Source: Hemicordylus capensis
Taxonomy: Eukaryota > Chordata > Lepidosauria > Squamata > Cordylidae
Direction: 5' to 3'
Length of the DNA stretch: 64,000 bases
Assembly: GCF_027244095.1 (NCBI RefSeq)
Contig: NC_069658.1
Location: 115,127,501-115,191,500 of the forward strand
Shown here: in pieces, positions 42,126 to 53,177 of the stretch
Layout of the letters: each line of letters begins with the position of its first letter
How positions within the stretch are numbered: position 1 is the stretch's first letter
Notes under the pieces: generated by a model
The model's database searches: none
Told to the model about the DNA's origin: nothing
The model's input: only the letters and a program-made list of their open reading frames with translations
Made by a program: the position numbers and the translations under genes

Positions 42126-42785
42126 TCTCATGATCAGTGAGACCCGGTTTTGGAGAGTGTGCGAGGAGAGCGAGCTAAGCCCACTCTCCCCGCACACGAG
42201 CAGGGAGGGAGCCCTGGGCGGCTGGATCGGCCACCCACACGATTGCTGGCTCCGTGATGGAACCGGCGGGGGCTGGGGAGCTTGGGGGCTGTGCGGCCCC
42301 TGGAAGCTCCAGTATGCCCTGTGCGAGCATGCAGGGCATATTGGAGAGACCGCCGGAGCCAGGAGGTGGCTTTTCGCCTCCCCTCCGGGGGTCTACTTGT
42401 GAGTAACCGTGGCACAGAGACGTTCCGCAGCTACTCACGATCTTTAAAACCAGGTTTGCAGAGCGCTTGGGCATATTGGGGAAACCCCCAGAGCCACGGT
42501 GCACGGTGACACACGAGTAGACCCCCAAGCAGCCTCCCAGGCTCAGGGGTCTCTCCGGGATGCCCCGTGTGCTCATGCAGAGCATCCTGGAACTTCTGGG
42601 AGCTGTGCGGCCCCCAATCCCTGCCGGCAGCCCCCGACGGCTCCGTGATGGAAATGGCAGTCGTGTGGGTGGCCGATCGAGCCACCCAGGGCTGCCTGTT
42701 GATCGGCTATGGGGAGAGCAAGCTAAGCCCACTCTCCTCGCAGACCCGGAAGAAACTCTTCTCACTGATCGTGAGAAGAGCTTCA
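42126..42785. mobile_element. CpG-rich palindromic DNA element of about 655 bp
   Basis: Left end TCTCATGATCAGTGAGACC mirrors right end CTCACTGATCGTGAGA. Inner blocks also mirror: AGCTAAGCCCACTCTCC (left at 42173, right at 42723 read inverted), GGATCGGCCACCCACACG with CGTGTGGGTGGCCGATC, and GTCTACT...AGTAGAC near the centre at about 42457. The segment is much richer in GC and CpG than its surroundings. The frames on both strands are mirror images of each other and are not genes. It has no coding capacity and is probably non-autonomous. Confidence 0.78.
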
Positions 42786-43455
42786 GTATGTGTTATTTAT
42801 ATATGAGCTACTGTTACTAGCATAAAGAAAAATAAAATAGTAATGATTATAAGGGGAAACATGTTAAGAATGAAACATTTTCTCATATTTTGCTATTTAA
42901 GCCATCTTTGTTGCTAAAAAAGCAGCATATAAATATATTTAATGGTGTGTGTGTGTGTGTAGAGAGAGAGAGCTGATTCCTTGTGAATATACTGTATTAT
43001 GCAAAAGTTTGTATCAAATGTTAAATGTTAAATGAACACAAAAATGTAATATTCTAAGTAACTATATTTACTGTATAATCAGTTCACCAAATGATGTTTT
43101 TAAGTACCAAACAGTGCCCCTCTCACATATACCTATGTACATTATCATGTCTGAATGAACATCTCTTACCATGTGAACAAGCATGGTACAAACCATGCAA
43201 AATTTTAGACAGACAATCAGTTGAATTTCACCAGTTACAGTAACTGATTGCTGTTTTAAGCCTTAATAATTCTCAGTTACACATACAAGGTTTACAGCAA
43301 GAAGTAATTTAATTTCTTGCTCTGCACGGGTTCATAAGGAAATTATTTTAATTTTGCATAGCAATGTGAAAAATACTACTGGTTGCATATGACTGGCTGC
43401 ATAGGACATGCTGCAAATGCCAAGGTTGCATGTGATGTTAACTGCAAGCTTTCTA
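42786..43455. other. Unassigned stretch
   Basis: AT-rich; includes (GT)n(AG)n at 42945-42971. No gene recognised. Confidence 0.5.
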
Positions 43456-43459
43456 CAGA

Positions 43460-43530
43460 TATTTATTTATTAGGTATTCATTTATCATATTTATATACCA
43501 CCTGATCTGTAGATCTCTAGGCGGTGGATA
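43460..43530 (-). repeat. L2-type 3'-tail scrap
   Basis: TTTATCATATTTATATACCACCTGATCTGTAGATCTCTAGGCGGTGG is a close relative of the L2 tail at 13740-13790, in the same strand. Confidence 0.65.
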
Positions 43531-43592
43531 TATGAAGACTTTCTGCTCAAGTGTATGACTAATGATTAAAGAATCATTCCACCACACACCCA

Positions 43593-43600
<8 letters not shown>

Positions 43601-43655
<55 letters not shown>
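43601..43655. repeat. (AG)n microsatellite
   Basis: About 27 AG units preceded by an (AC)n stretch. Confidence 0.98.
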
Positions 43656-43658
<3 letters not shown>

Positions 43659-44900
43659 ACAACCAATCACAGACTAGGAACAGTGTCCACCTACAAGTTT
43701 TCGTGAACAATTTATTGACACCCACAACAAACTGGGCAGAGGTGGAATAAATACCTACAGATTATAAATAAGAACAATAAGTTATAACATTATCAATTCT
43801 CATTTGCAAGTCTGTTTGTATAGTAGCTACTCTTCCCCAAGGTTCCATAAATAATTATTTGTATATATACAAATTTGAAATTCCCCATCTGAAACTCCTT
43901 CATCATATCCAGATACTTCTACATTTTGGAAAATAAACTCTTTACTCAACAGAGGAAAGGTTAATAAAAGGGTCAATAAGTGAGGAATGCATCATGCTCA
44001 AAACATGGTAAATTATTTATACAAGCTGCCAAGCTTTGAGAAAAAATAGCTTTCTTTGTCTTTTTAAAGATCATGGTGGAGGAAAGGTAGACCTTCAACA
44101 GAAAATAAGATCATCAACATGTCAATCAATCAGCCATCTTCCAAGTCCGATCAGTCTTCCTTCCTTATCCATTAACTGTTTTCAATTGAAAATAATTAAA
44201 GGACAAACTAAAACAAAAATTGTAACGCTTACATCATAGACAGATTTTTAAAGTTAATTGTTATTTTATAGCACAATGAATGACTGGATTTTAATAAATA
44301 TTGCAAATACTAAGCTATTCATCCCAAACCTGCCATGTTTAAATTTAAATTTAAGATTCTGAAAAACAAAATCTAGGCTTCTAATAATTATGAACAGTAC
44401 AATAATGCATAACAGCAGGAGGTTATGTAGCAAAGATTTCACTGACCTGATTCATATCATGATTCCCTAGTTGTGAAGAGATCAGTGAAAATTCTGATGA
44501 TTCAGCTGCTGCACTACTATAAAATAGTATAAATGACAATATGTCTTATATAATTTTGAAAACAGAATGTTGGTCAACATCCAGTGCAGCATAACACAGG
44601 CAATGTTAATCCACTGCAGCTGCATGCTCACAGTGAAGTGTGGCAGTCTTGAGATATTGCACAATTACTTTGTGTAGTGCACCTGCACTCAGAAAGTGCT
44701 AGTGAGGTTGGAAATATGATGCTTGACCATCATCATTTTTGGGGTTAAATTGTGGAGAGGAAACTTTTTTTAAAGTTATCTTCCAGCTCATAATGTTGAT
44801 GTATGTGCACTGCTGCATAATATGTGCCTTATCATATTGCCACTTACAAACTGTGGTTATAAAACCATCTCTTTCTTCCTGAAACAGAGTACTTGGGAAT
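43656..44900. other. Unassigned stretch
   Basis: AT-rich, no gene or known repeat recognised. Confidence 0.5.
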
Positions 44901-44904
44901 AAGA

Positions 44905-45800
44905 AAGAGTTTTAGATCTAGCTGGCAAGAGAATTGACCCAACTACAGAAGATAGCAACCCAAAGTCTGTCTGGTTGGGTTGTCTGTCCATGGACTGATC
45001 AATTAGAGTTTCAAGATAATTCCACAAGATATTCATGGAGAGAATGCGGCTCTACATTCCAACATGTCTGGGACATGTCTTCCTTGCCCCAGCCTTGCTT
45101 GAATGGAGCAGGAGGCAACTGGGGCACTCTGATTGGCTGGAGGCGGGGGGGGGGGTTAGAGGCAGGCCCAGCATCAGTCTACATTTAATGTGACCACCCC
45201 CCAGCCTGTCCCTGGGCATAGCGTGGGCTTTGGCTGGCTGCCCTTTTGGAGGGACTGAGTAGGGTGTTTGTGGGTATTTTTGGCTCCCAGCTTATTAGTC
45301 TATGTTGGGGATGGGGTCTTTTTTTACTACCTTGCACTATTGACCCTTAGGTAGTTAGGCATCACGGTCACAACAGCAGGTATAGTGCAGCATAAATTGG
45401 CAGTGTAGGGTGATGAGCACCTTAAAGCATGTGTTTGGCGTTAGGAGGAGTCCTTAGTGGTCCGTAGAGGCTTTACGGTTCAGGGAGCGCTGGCTTGAGA
45501 CTTTCTCCATCCTGCTGGGGAATCACCAGCCTTAAGGGACTTTACAGCCTCAGGGCGGTGATCCCTGAGGCAGGAGCTTGAACAATAGGTTGGCTAAGAT
45601 GGCAGCATCAACCACAGGTAGGATGCTGACCGGAGCCAAGATGTATTAGGTATTATGCTTAGGTAGATTTGATGTGGGCAGTGAGTCTCTCGATTCCACA
45701 CTGTAGGGAGTGGAGAGCCAATCCCCCTTCTATGTTCAGATCAATTGGAATAAAGTTGTGGCTCTATTCCATTTACTTTCCTTGTGTCTTCAATGGGTTT
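44905..45800 (+). mobile_element. Second DIRS-order fossil, 3' end (start uncertain)
   Basis: TAGAGGCTTTACGGTTCAGGGA at 45465 and GGAATAAAGTTGTGGC at 45749-45764 parallel TAGAGGCTTTGCGGCTCAGAGA at 3503 and CAATAAAGTTGTGGC at 3799-3813 in the first fossil. Both therefore share a 3' terminal region. No coding part is visible. The start is uncertain and could be anywhere from 44905 to 45190. It may be a terminal-repeat remnant or a strongly shortened copy. Confidence 0.6.
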
Positions 45801-45968
45801 GGGTGCAAAGAGGCTAACAGTAAAGAAAGAACTTCTGTACATTTTCCTACCAAAAGCAAATGACTTTGTAATATATGAAATACAAAGTCATTTGCTTTTT
45901 GAAGGAAAATGCACAGAAGTCTGTTCTTTACTGTTAGCCTCTTTGCACCCAGATTGTTTGCACCCAAA
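45798..45968. repeat. Near-perfect hairpin with 71-bp arms
   Basis: 45800-45870 and 45881-45951 are inverted copies with only a few mismatches and no net length change. The loop is 10 bases. The outer end TTTGGGTGCAAAG on the left is mirrored twice on the right, by CTTTGCACCCA and again by TTTGCACCCAAA at 45957-45968. The two strands therefore encode mirror peptides (GAKRLTVK...), which is a palindrome effect and not coding. It looks like a foldback MITE. The DNA-transposon superfamily was not determined. Confidence 0.85.
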
Positions 45969-46290
45969 TTTCAAATTACATTTGTATTTCGAATACATCT
46001 CGGCATTTCAACGTGATCAACAAGAATTTCAATGAGAGTTTCAGTGACAATGAATGCAATATTAGTGAGAAAGTAAAAGTGTAATTTTGGGCATACACCT
46101 ACAAAACCTCCTGGCAAACTTGAAGATAGACTGAGCATCCCAGCATGCAGCATTTCATGTGCATGCAACATCTCATTTTACATTCTTAGCCAGAGAAGAA
46201 TTTTCTGAATTCCAAATTTTCGTGCAATAGCTAAACAAAACTTTAAGAAAAATAGCTTCAAATTTCAGTTATCAGTGCTCTTGTAACTTC
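45969..46290. other. Unassigned stretch
   Basis: No gene or known repeat recognised. Confidence 0.45.
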
Positions 46291-46294
46291 AACA

Positions 46295-46510
46295 GACTGG
46301 GCTGCCTCTAAAGAGTGCCCGGAGACTGTGGATAGTCCAAAATACAGTGATTGCTGGCTAGGATACTAACTGAAACACTGGCAACTGGAATACTGGGAAG
46401 ACAGTGGGAAAATCCTGAAAACGTTCCACTGGCTCTCAGCCTGTTGCTAAGCACAATTCAAACCATTGCACTCACCAATAGAACCCCAGATGGCTTAGGA
46501 TCTGGGTAAC
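46295..46510 (+). mobile_element. Ancient L2-clade LINE scrap
   Basis: Broken pieces resemble the L2 ORF2 C-terminus: GLPLKSARRL, a VQN-type motif, LKTFHWLS and AQFKPLH-type residues occur in the expected order but in shifting frames. It is the most diverged L2 piece in the window. Confidence 0.5.
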
Positions 46511-47270
46511 TGAAGAACACCTGTTTCCACATTAACTGACTTGAGTACTGAGATCATGTTTGAAGGCCCTTTTCCAAAGCTCTCTTCCAACATTCACAAA
46601 CATGTGTTAAACTGCAATGTACACAAGTATGAACATGAGTAGTATTACAGAAAGATACAGACTTTCAGTTGTCCACACATAGGTAAAAAATAGAATTCTT
46701 CTTGACCCCCAATTCAGCACTTATCACTTCATCAATTAACAGTATCAGTAGCTCTCCCCTATACCAATGGAAAGCTGCTTCAGCAACAAGGATTTTAGCA
46801 CCCTGTGGGGTAGAGAAAGGACTGCCAACTACACATAGACCTCAGGCACCGAGAAACATGCTCTTTGACTTTGTCCCCAGGAGAACAAAAGTACTATGTT
46901 AGTAGCTGCTTTTAAAAAAATCTTCTAAGGGCAGAAGGAAGCCCAACTGCAGACAACAAGATTGATTTTGTTTTTTAAATTAAAGTCTACTCTTCCTTGA
47001 GGCTAGAGTAAAAAACAAAAACAAATAACTAAGAAAACCAACCATTGTCTAGAGACCAAGGTTTCCTGCTTCCCTCCAAAAATTTCCTGGGCAGCTCCCT
47101 GTGGGGGCAGAGACAAGAGGTGGGCAGATGGTCTGTTCTCTATAGAAAATAAAAAAACAGACCAGAAGGGGGGTTTCAAAAAAGCCTCTCTAGTAAGTTG
47201 TCTATGGTTTTAACGGCTGCCTTGGAGCTGCATGAGGGAGTTCTTATGTGGTACAGTGCAGACAGGAGCT
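46511..47270. other. Unassigned stretch
   Basis: No gene or known repeat recognised. Confidence 0.45.
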
Positions 47271-47272
47271 GC

Positions 47273-47327
47273 TACACACACACACACACACACACACACA
47301 CTATATATCTATCTATCTATCTATCTA
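47273..47327. repeat. (CA)n(TATC)n composite microsatellite
   Basis: CA units to 47301, then ATCT/TATC units to about 47327. Confidence 0.97.
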
Positions 47328-47689
47328 CACATATAAATTGGGGGGAAATACAAATCCTTCAGTCATTTTGCATGTCAACAGGTCTTCACCACTAATGTCA
47401 AATAATGTAATTTTTTGCAGCCATTATCTTTATGCTCTAACTGCATTCAGTGTCAGTGTTTGAATGTGAGTGGTTTTTAAAAAAATAATAATAAATACAT
47501 TGACAACATCCTAACCAACTTAGTCATGAATAAGTTCCCCTAAAATTAATGAGACAATATGACTAATGTGTCTCATTGATTTTAATGAAGCTTAGTTAGA
47601 TTATCTAGTCTGAATTTTGTCCATTATTGTTTCTGTGCACAGTGATGCATGTGCCATATTATAATACTCTAAATACTATAATATTTTCA
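47328..47689. other. Unassigned stretch
   Basis: No gene or known repeat recognised. Confidence 0.45.
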
Positions 47690-47694
47690 ATGAT

Positions 47695-47810
47695 ACTTTT
47701 AGATTTTGAGCCTTTTGGGGACAGCGACTCTTTTTATTTATATCTATGTAATCTGCTTTTGGAACTTTTACTGATAAGCAGTATATAAATATACATCGTA
47801 TTTGCATTTG
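47695..47810 (+). repeat. Family B repeat, tail only
   Basis: TTAGATTTTGAGCCTTTTGGGGACAG, TATCTATGTAATCTGCTTTTGGAACTTTTACTGATAAGCAGTATATAAAT follows the tail of the copy at 54200-54490. Confidence 0.65.
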
Positions 47811-48035
47811 TATTTGTATTATACTATGATGAATGTGCCATGCTTATAAGAGGAAGATGTTACAGACTTTGCAAAGTGAACTGATTGTTTATTACAGAAT
47901 TATCTTTGTTATTCTTCCATATCCTGTACAACTGCCTTGCTTTTAATACATCTGCATGGGGCAATTACTCTACATAAGTATTATTTCTTCCCTTCTGATT
48001 TAACAAATGCCATTGAAAGTAGCAAGAAAGCTTAA
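47811..48035. other. Unassigned stretch
   Basis: No gene or known repeat recognised. Confidence 0.45.
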
Positions 48036-48039
48036 GCCA

Positions 48040-48120
48040 ACTATTTATTTATTTATTTATTTATTTATTTGATTTTTATACCGCCCTTCCAAAATGGCTC
48101 AGGCAGTTTACAATTAAAAA
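48040..48120 (-). repeat. (TTTA)n and family B tail scrap
   Basis: (TTTA)n, then GATTTTTATACCGCCCTTCCAAAATGGCTCAGGCAGTTTACA, the reverse complement of the family B tail as at 21001. Confidence 0.75.
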
Positions 48121-49778
48121 TCTCAATACAGGAGGACTGTAGTATATATTTCAAATCCTAGAAGTGTCCATCCCTGTGCTTTTGAAAGTGATTCCCTCGA
48201 GACACAAAAAGCTGTGTCACAAAAAGCTACTGCTAGATGTTTCTGGGGTAGCTAAATTGCATTTAACATTTCATAATGGGGCCTTTTGAATTATCAGAAC
48301 AATTACCAGCAAGTGAAACAGAAATGTTAGTGTATATGTACTAGAATACACTGTTTGTTTACTGCTGGTAGCCCTGTGTTTAAATCCAGTTTAGTTATTA
48401 CTGCAAAGAAAATAATTATCATGCACAGATGTAAGAACAAAGCAGTTGTAATGGAAGCTGCAAGAGAAGAATCATAGCTTTGTTTTTAGTTTTTCAACAA
48501 GAAACTGACCAAAGATAGAATTGTTCCACTCTGTTTATAATGGTTGTCTTGGCACTGTTTAAATCATTGAATAATGACAAGGACAACTCAGGACTTGGCC
48601 TATGCAGTAAAATGGCATGTGTCTACTGTGCATTGGATGTGCAACCAGTGCAGGGCATAAAAATTGCATAGGTATGATTGCGGAGTTGAAGTGCAAGAGA
48701 GAGAAAACAAGGAGGAAGCTTGATTTTACTTGCTAGGTTAGAGGCTTTCAGGCAGTCAGGCATGGAGTTAATCTCTCTTGGTAAGCTTGTGTCTGGTGAG
48801 GCTGGCTGTCCTTACCTCTGAGGACGGAGTGGTGAAGGGGCTCAAGGTGACAAGGACAGGTGGCGGCCAGGGAGAAGCGGAGGAAAGACTGCCAATGGGC
48901 AGGGACTCCGCTCGAGTGGAGGAGGAGCAGAGCCCTGAAAAGGCCAATGGAGAGACGTGCGAGGCTAACATCAGCAGCATGTCTCCCAAAGGGAGGGGAT
49001 CTGAGTAGGAGGAGGGAGGAGGGAAAGAGGCATTGGCAACAGTTGTAAAGGGTAGTCAATTACAGGAAATAAAGAGGGGTGTTGGCCCCATAATTGGGGG
49101 GCAGGCGATGCATAGTCAGTGAGAAGGCATATAAGGAGCCAGCAGGGGATGAGAGGCTCCCACAATATAACTTAAGCAAAGTATTAAACCATAGCTTAAG
49201 CAACTAAGATGTTAACAGAGGCTTTTGTGGGGTTTTACTCTCTACGAAGTTCCAATGGTGGGAAAGCTTTAGCTTGCAACGTTGAAAAAGTGGAAACATT
49301 AGATGGAGAAGGAGGAAACTTTAGATAGTAGACCTGGAAAGGGTGTGGGTGTGGTATGGCTATTCAAAGGAAGCACAGAATAAGAGGGTGCCATTGCGCT
49401 GAATACACAGAATTGATTTGGAACTTTACCCTTGATTGCATCCCAGAGTGTTTCTCTCTGCTTCTCGGGGGTCTCTTTAACTTTAAAGACACCTTTGCTA
49501 TGTCAGGAGTTCTGGCTTAATTAAAACATGCAGGATTCAAAGAGGGGTTGTCACCTTTTCCTAGGCAGTTATTTTGCACCAGTGCAATGCTGGCATAACA
49601 TGCTGTTTGATCCAAATAGAGGTCAGGTTTTCCCTCCTCACACTAAATACCTGTTGATGCTCTGCTTCACTTCTAAAGGAAACCAGAGTTTCCCAGTGAG
49701 GAGTGGGCAGTGGAGAGAGGCTGTCTCATAACGCTACATATGATAGAACTGAGTAAATTGAGATTATTGGTCTAAAAA
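48121..49778. other. Unassigned, with a GC-rich part at 48690-49200
   Basis: No gene was recognised. The 48690-49200 part is GC-rich with a GCATATAAGGAG box near 49126 and AATAAAG near 49067. It could be an LTR or a promoter-like segment, but no repeat partner or exon supports either. The frames there are low-complexity. Confidence 0.35.
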
Positions 49779-50035
49779 GAGCCAGCGTGGTATAGTGGCT
49801 AGAGTGCTGGACTAGAACTGGGGAGACCCGGGTTCAAATCCCCATTCAGCCATGAAACTAGCTGGGTGACTCTGGGCCAGTCACTTCTCTCTCAGCCTAA
49901 CCTACTTCACAGGGTTGTTGTGAGGAGAAACCTAAGTACGTAGTACACCACTCTGGGTTCTTTGGAAGAAGAGTGGGATATAAAATGTAAAAAATAATAA
50001 ATAAATAGATAGATAGATAGATAGATAGATAGTAG
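49779..50035 (+). mobile_element. tRNA-derived SINE, near full length
   Basis: AGCGTGGTATAGTGGCTAGAG is a tRNA-like A box and GGTTCAAATCC at about 49831 is the B box of an RNA polymerase III promoter. The body GCTGGGTGACTCTGGGCCAGTCAC and AACCTACTTCACAGGGTTGTTGTGAGG follows. The tail GGAAGAAGAGTGGGATATAAAATG ends in (AAT)/(AAAT)n and (GATA)n. Other pieces lie at 41690 and 25535. The tail resembles L2-type 3' ends, so an L2-like LINE may have mobilised it. Confidence 0.85.
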
Positions 50036-50059
50036 ATTATGAATATATGTTACCTCTCA

Positions 50060-50225
50060 GTTCAGAGGCAGTTTGCTTCTGAAGAGAAGTTGCTAGGATG
50101 CAACAGAGGGCAGAGGCTATTTCCCTACATGTCTTGCTTCTATGCTTCCCAAGGCATCTGGCTGAAACAAGATGCTGGACTAGATGGATCTTTGGTTTGA
50201 TCCAGCAGTCCCTTTCTTATGTTCT
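50060..50225 (+). mobile_element. CR1-clade LINE 3' end
   Basis: CATGTCTTGCTTCTATGCTTCCCAAGGCATCTGG...ATGCTGGACTAGATGGATCTTTGGTTTGATCCAGCA...CTTATGTTC is the CR1 3' UTR, as at 8040-8149. Only the last 160 bases are present. Confidence 0.8.
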
Positions 50226-51840
50226 TAGTTGTCCCTGAAAAAGAGTTTCTGCTCAAAAGCATCCAATATGCAAGCAATTTCTGGATTTATAGAGGCATAA
50301 ACAACCTAAGAGCCCTTTTTTGTTTTCTGTCTCCATTTTCCCAAGAGATTTTCATTACTTCCCATTTTGTTTTTGCCATTAAAAAATTTAACCTCAAAGT
50401 CATATAAACCTATCTGCTTTCTGGGGAAGATTATTTCAGAATTTTACACTACAACTTTTTCATTAAATCATGCTATACTTTATAGCGTGTAACTCATCAA
50501 ACAGCATATTAAAGCTATCTGTATTCTTTTTAGTTTCAGTGCTGCCTGTTTTTCAGCTTGGAGTCCTAGAACTAATATTTTGCTATAATGCACTTCAAAC
50601 ATGAAGGCAAGAGACACATTCTTCCCCACTGCATCTCTCTCTATGGGAATTTAACACAACATAGAAGTACAGTATTTTCCCCATAAAGTTTTAACAGTGA
50701 TTACTGTACTGTTATTCCTTTTTTTAAAAAAACAACACATGGCTTCCTATGGCATTTTGGTACAATCAGCACAGCTGGGGAACATAATGAAAGGGATCAG
50801 AGCATTCATTTCAATATCCTACAGAATGAGTTTCAGGTTAGCATTTCAGCATGTTGTGGAAACCTGAAACACACAGAACATGTGTCGAAATTCACTATTC
50901 TCACTGGAATGGGTATCTTTAATATTAGAGACAAGCTCATACTTAATCTTTTGAATGAAATTTCTTATCCGCATTTCAATGAAATGAAACAGAATTAATG
51001 TTGTGGCCCAAGGTTCATTATGCTGTTCCAGCAAAAGAGACTTGTTCATGTAGTTTATGTGGATGTGCATCCAGATGAGGTTGCTAGAAGCATGCAGAAT
51101 ATTTTGCCTTATCAATACTCTTTTGGCTTCTCTTAACAACTCCCTGATGTTTCTGCTTTTCTCAAAATTCCATTTTATGCAAAATTCAATGGCAATTCTA
51201 GTCCCAGGTATCAACTTTGTAATTTCCATGGAGCGTTTCTTCTCTGGGCCTGGACTTCTAACTGCACATCAAGTGCTGGTGAGAGGCAGATAATGTCCGC
51301 ACTACAGCTTGACATTGGCATTGAAGTTGGCCTCAGCCAAGCAGGGATGTACAAGGTGGCTTAAAATAAAATTAGTATCCAGCCTGTGATGTTCAACCAG
51401 GTACTGTTGAACTTGACAGATACATCTCTAGGTGAGACCACTAGTCATAGGCAAATTTCATTTTACCTGCATAGGCTGGTAGCAACAGCTGCAAACATTT
51501 TCCTTGTACCTATTATGATTAGAAGATTCTGACTAAAAGGGTAACTTTCACTAATGGTGCTGATTGTAGTTGTTGCCTGCTGAGGCAAGAGCACTCACGA
51601 TATGCTCAGAAGCACATGTTAACAAATTCTTCTTAAACACTGCTGTAACAATAATCCCCAGTTTTACTTTCATTTCAGAGCAAAAACAGAGGTACACCTC
51701 TTCTGCAGATTTACAGTGAAGAACAAAATGTAGCTCCTCTGCTAAGACAAGCACAATTCTATTCATCCATTAGCATATTCATCCCTGTGGTATCCTATGC
51801 CATATACTGTAAAACCCTATGATAAATGTATAGATCCGTT
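50226..51840. other. Unassigned stretch
   Basis: No gene was recognised. The frame at 50846-51229 on the minus strand (127 codons) has no domain signature. Confidence 0.5.
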
Positions 51841-51846
51841 CTCTGG

Positions 51847-51896
51847 TTAAACTCATGCCCTTTAACTCAGGTTGAACTCATGCCCTTTAACTCAGG
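51847..51896. repeat. 26-bp tandem duplication
   Basis: (T/A)AACTCATGCCCTTTAACTCAGG occurs twice back to back, at about 51850 and 51876. Confidence 0.85.
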
Positions 51897-52345
51897 TATA
51901 GGTATGGGCTGATTGTGAGGAGCACTGGGATCGCTCCCAATCCTGGCACTTCTGCCCCTATTAGCCCAACTTTTAAACCCGGCATGTAGCTGCAGTTAAA
52001 TAAACTGGTGGTTCATTTAACCTTGGCAGAGAATCATGAGAATCATTGCCACTGGGTTAAAATAATTCCTTCCAGTCCACGGCTATTTACGGCACTGAGC
52101 CGGAGGGAAGGAGTGACCACGTCAGGCCCGGCAACTGTTCTGAGAGCAGCCGCCATGCTTGTGGTGCGGGGCACTCTAGGACATGAGAAAGGGAAATCCT
52201 CCCACTCCCAGCTCTGGCGTTCACCACACCACTGCTCATGTGGGCATGCAGTGGAGGAACAGATGGCTGCTGTTCATCTGCCAGGGAAGGCAGGCAAGCA
52301 CCTGACTTCCCTGCAGTGGCCAAAGGTTGTGTGAACAACCTCATT
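51897..52345 (+). mobile_element. TGAGGCTGTTC-ended DNA element, right part
   Basis: GAGCACTGGGATCGCTCCCAAT and TAGCCCAACTTTTAAACC correspond to 40405-40480 of the copy at 40337. The right end GTGTGAACAACCTCA mirrors the left terminus of that copy. The left end is missing. The 52087-52344 frames are GC-rich interior and not genes. Confidence 0.55.
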
Positions 52346-52434
52346 ATATTACTATGTGCTAAATAATAGTTTAAAACTAATGTTCATGTAAGCACCGAGT
52401 GCTAATAGTTTTAGGTAAGCGTTCTTTAAATAGC

Positions 52435-53177
52435 TGAGGATGTGGATGATCTGCAAGCTCTAGTAATGAAATTCACAGAGCACAGTGAAAAAATGGGACT
52501 ATGACTAAATGTAAAGAATATTAAACTAATGACAACGGGTACAGCAACCAGCCTCAGAATTGGTAATGGACATTGAAGTGGTGGATAGCTTCTGCCTTTA
52601 GGATAAACCGACAACAGTAAAGGATCTAACAGTCAAGAAATACGCCGCAGTCTAGCACTTGGTAGGGTTGCAATGAAGGCCTTGGAAAGGATATTTAGAT
52701 GCCATTACATGTCTATACCTACAAAGATTAGAATCATTCGGACAATGGCTTTTCCTATGACACTCTATGGATGCAAAAGCTGAGAAGCAGAACAGAAAAA
52801 GTATTGACACTTTTGAACTTTGGTGCTGGAGAAGACTTTTGAGGATACCATGGACCACCAGGAAAACAAACAAATGGATCATAGAACAAATCCAGAATTT
52901 TCACTCAAGGCACAAATGACCAGGCTCAAACTATCATACTTCAGTCATGTTATGTGAAAACCCAGCTCCCTTGAGAAGTCCATGGTGCTGGGAAAGGTTG
53001 AAGGAAAGAGAAGAAGAGAATGACCAGCAGCAAGGTGAATGATTCATTGCTCTGTTATGACAGCAATGGATGCACCACTGAGAGACCTCAAAGTCCAAGT
53101 TGAAGATGGATCATCCTGGAAAGAATCTATGTGACTTGATGGCACTCAATCAATCAATCAATCAATCAATCAATCCT
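52435..53177 (+). mobile_element. RTE/BovB-type LINE, 3' part
   Basis: Broken frames read EDVDDLQALVMKFTEHSEKMGL and KLMTTGTATSLRIGNGH. Then come RRSLALGRVAMKALERIFRC, SIPTKIRIIRTMAFPMTLYGC, TLVLEKTF, MTRLKLSYFSHVM, LEKSMVLGKVEGKRRR, and a final LDGTQ followed by (CAAT)n. This is the RTE ORF2 C-terminus and the usual RTE short tail. Stops and frame changes are many. BovB versus another RTE lineage is not resolved. Confidence 0.85.

Noticed and set aside
42175-42765. 196-codon minus-strand frame in GC-rich DNA
   Set aside because: It lies on the CpG-rich palindrome. Mirror frames exist on the plus strand, and there is no domain.
45773-46035. Two similar small proteins on opposite strands (GAKRLTVK...)
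   Set aside because: They are the two strands of one hairpin, so the likeness is a palindrome effect.
48690-49200. CpG-island-like promoter of a host gene
   Set aside because: A TATA-like box and GC-richness are present, but there is no exon, splice site or known gene nearby. Left as unassigned.
49779-49860. A functional tRNA gene
   Set aside because: A and B boxes are present but the body, tail and repeat copies show a SINE. No cloverleaf continues to a mature 3' end.
50846-51229. 127-codon minus-strand open frame
   Set aside because: No family motif. Frames of this length are expected by chance in AT-rich DNA of this size.
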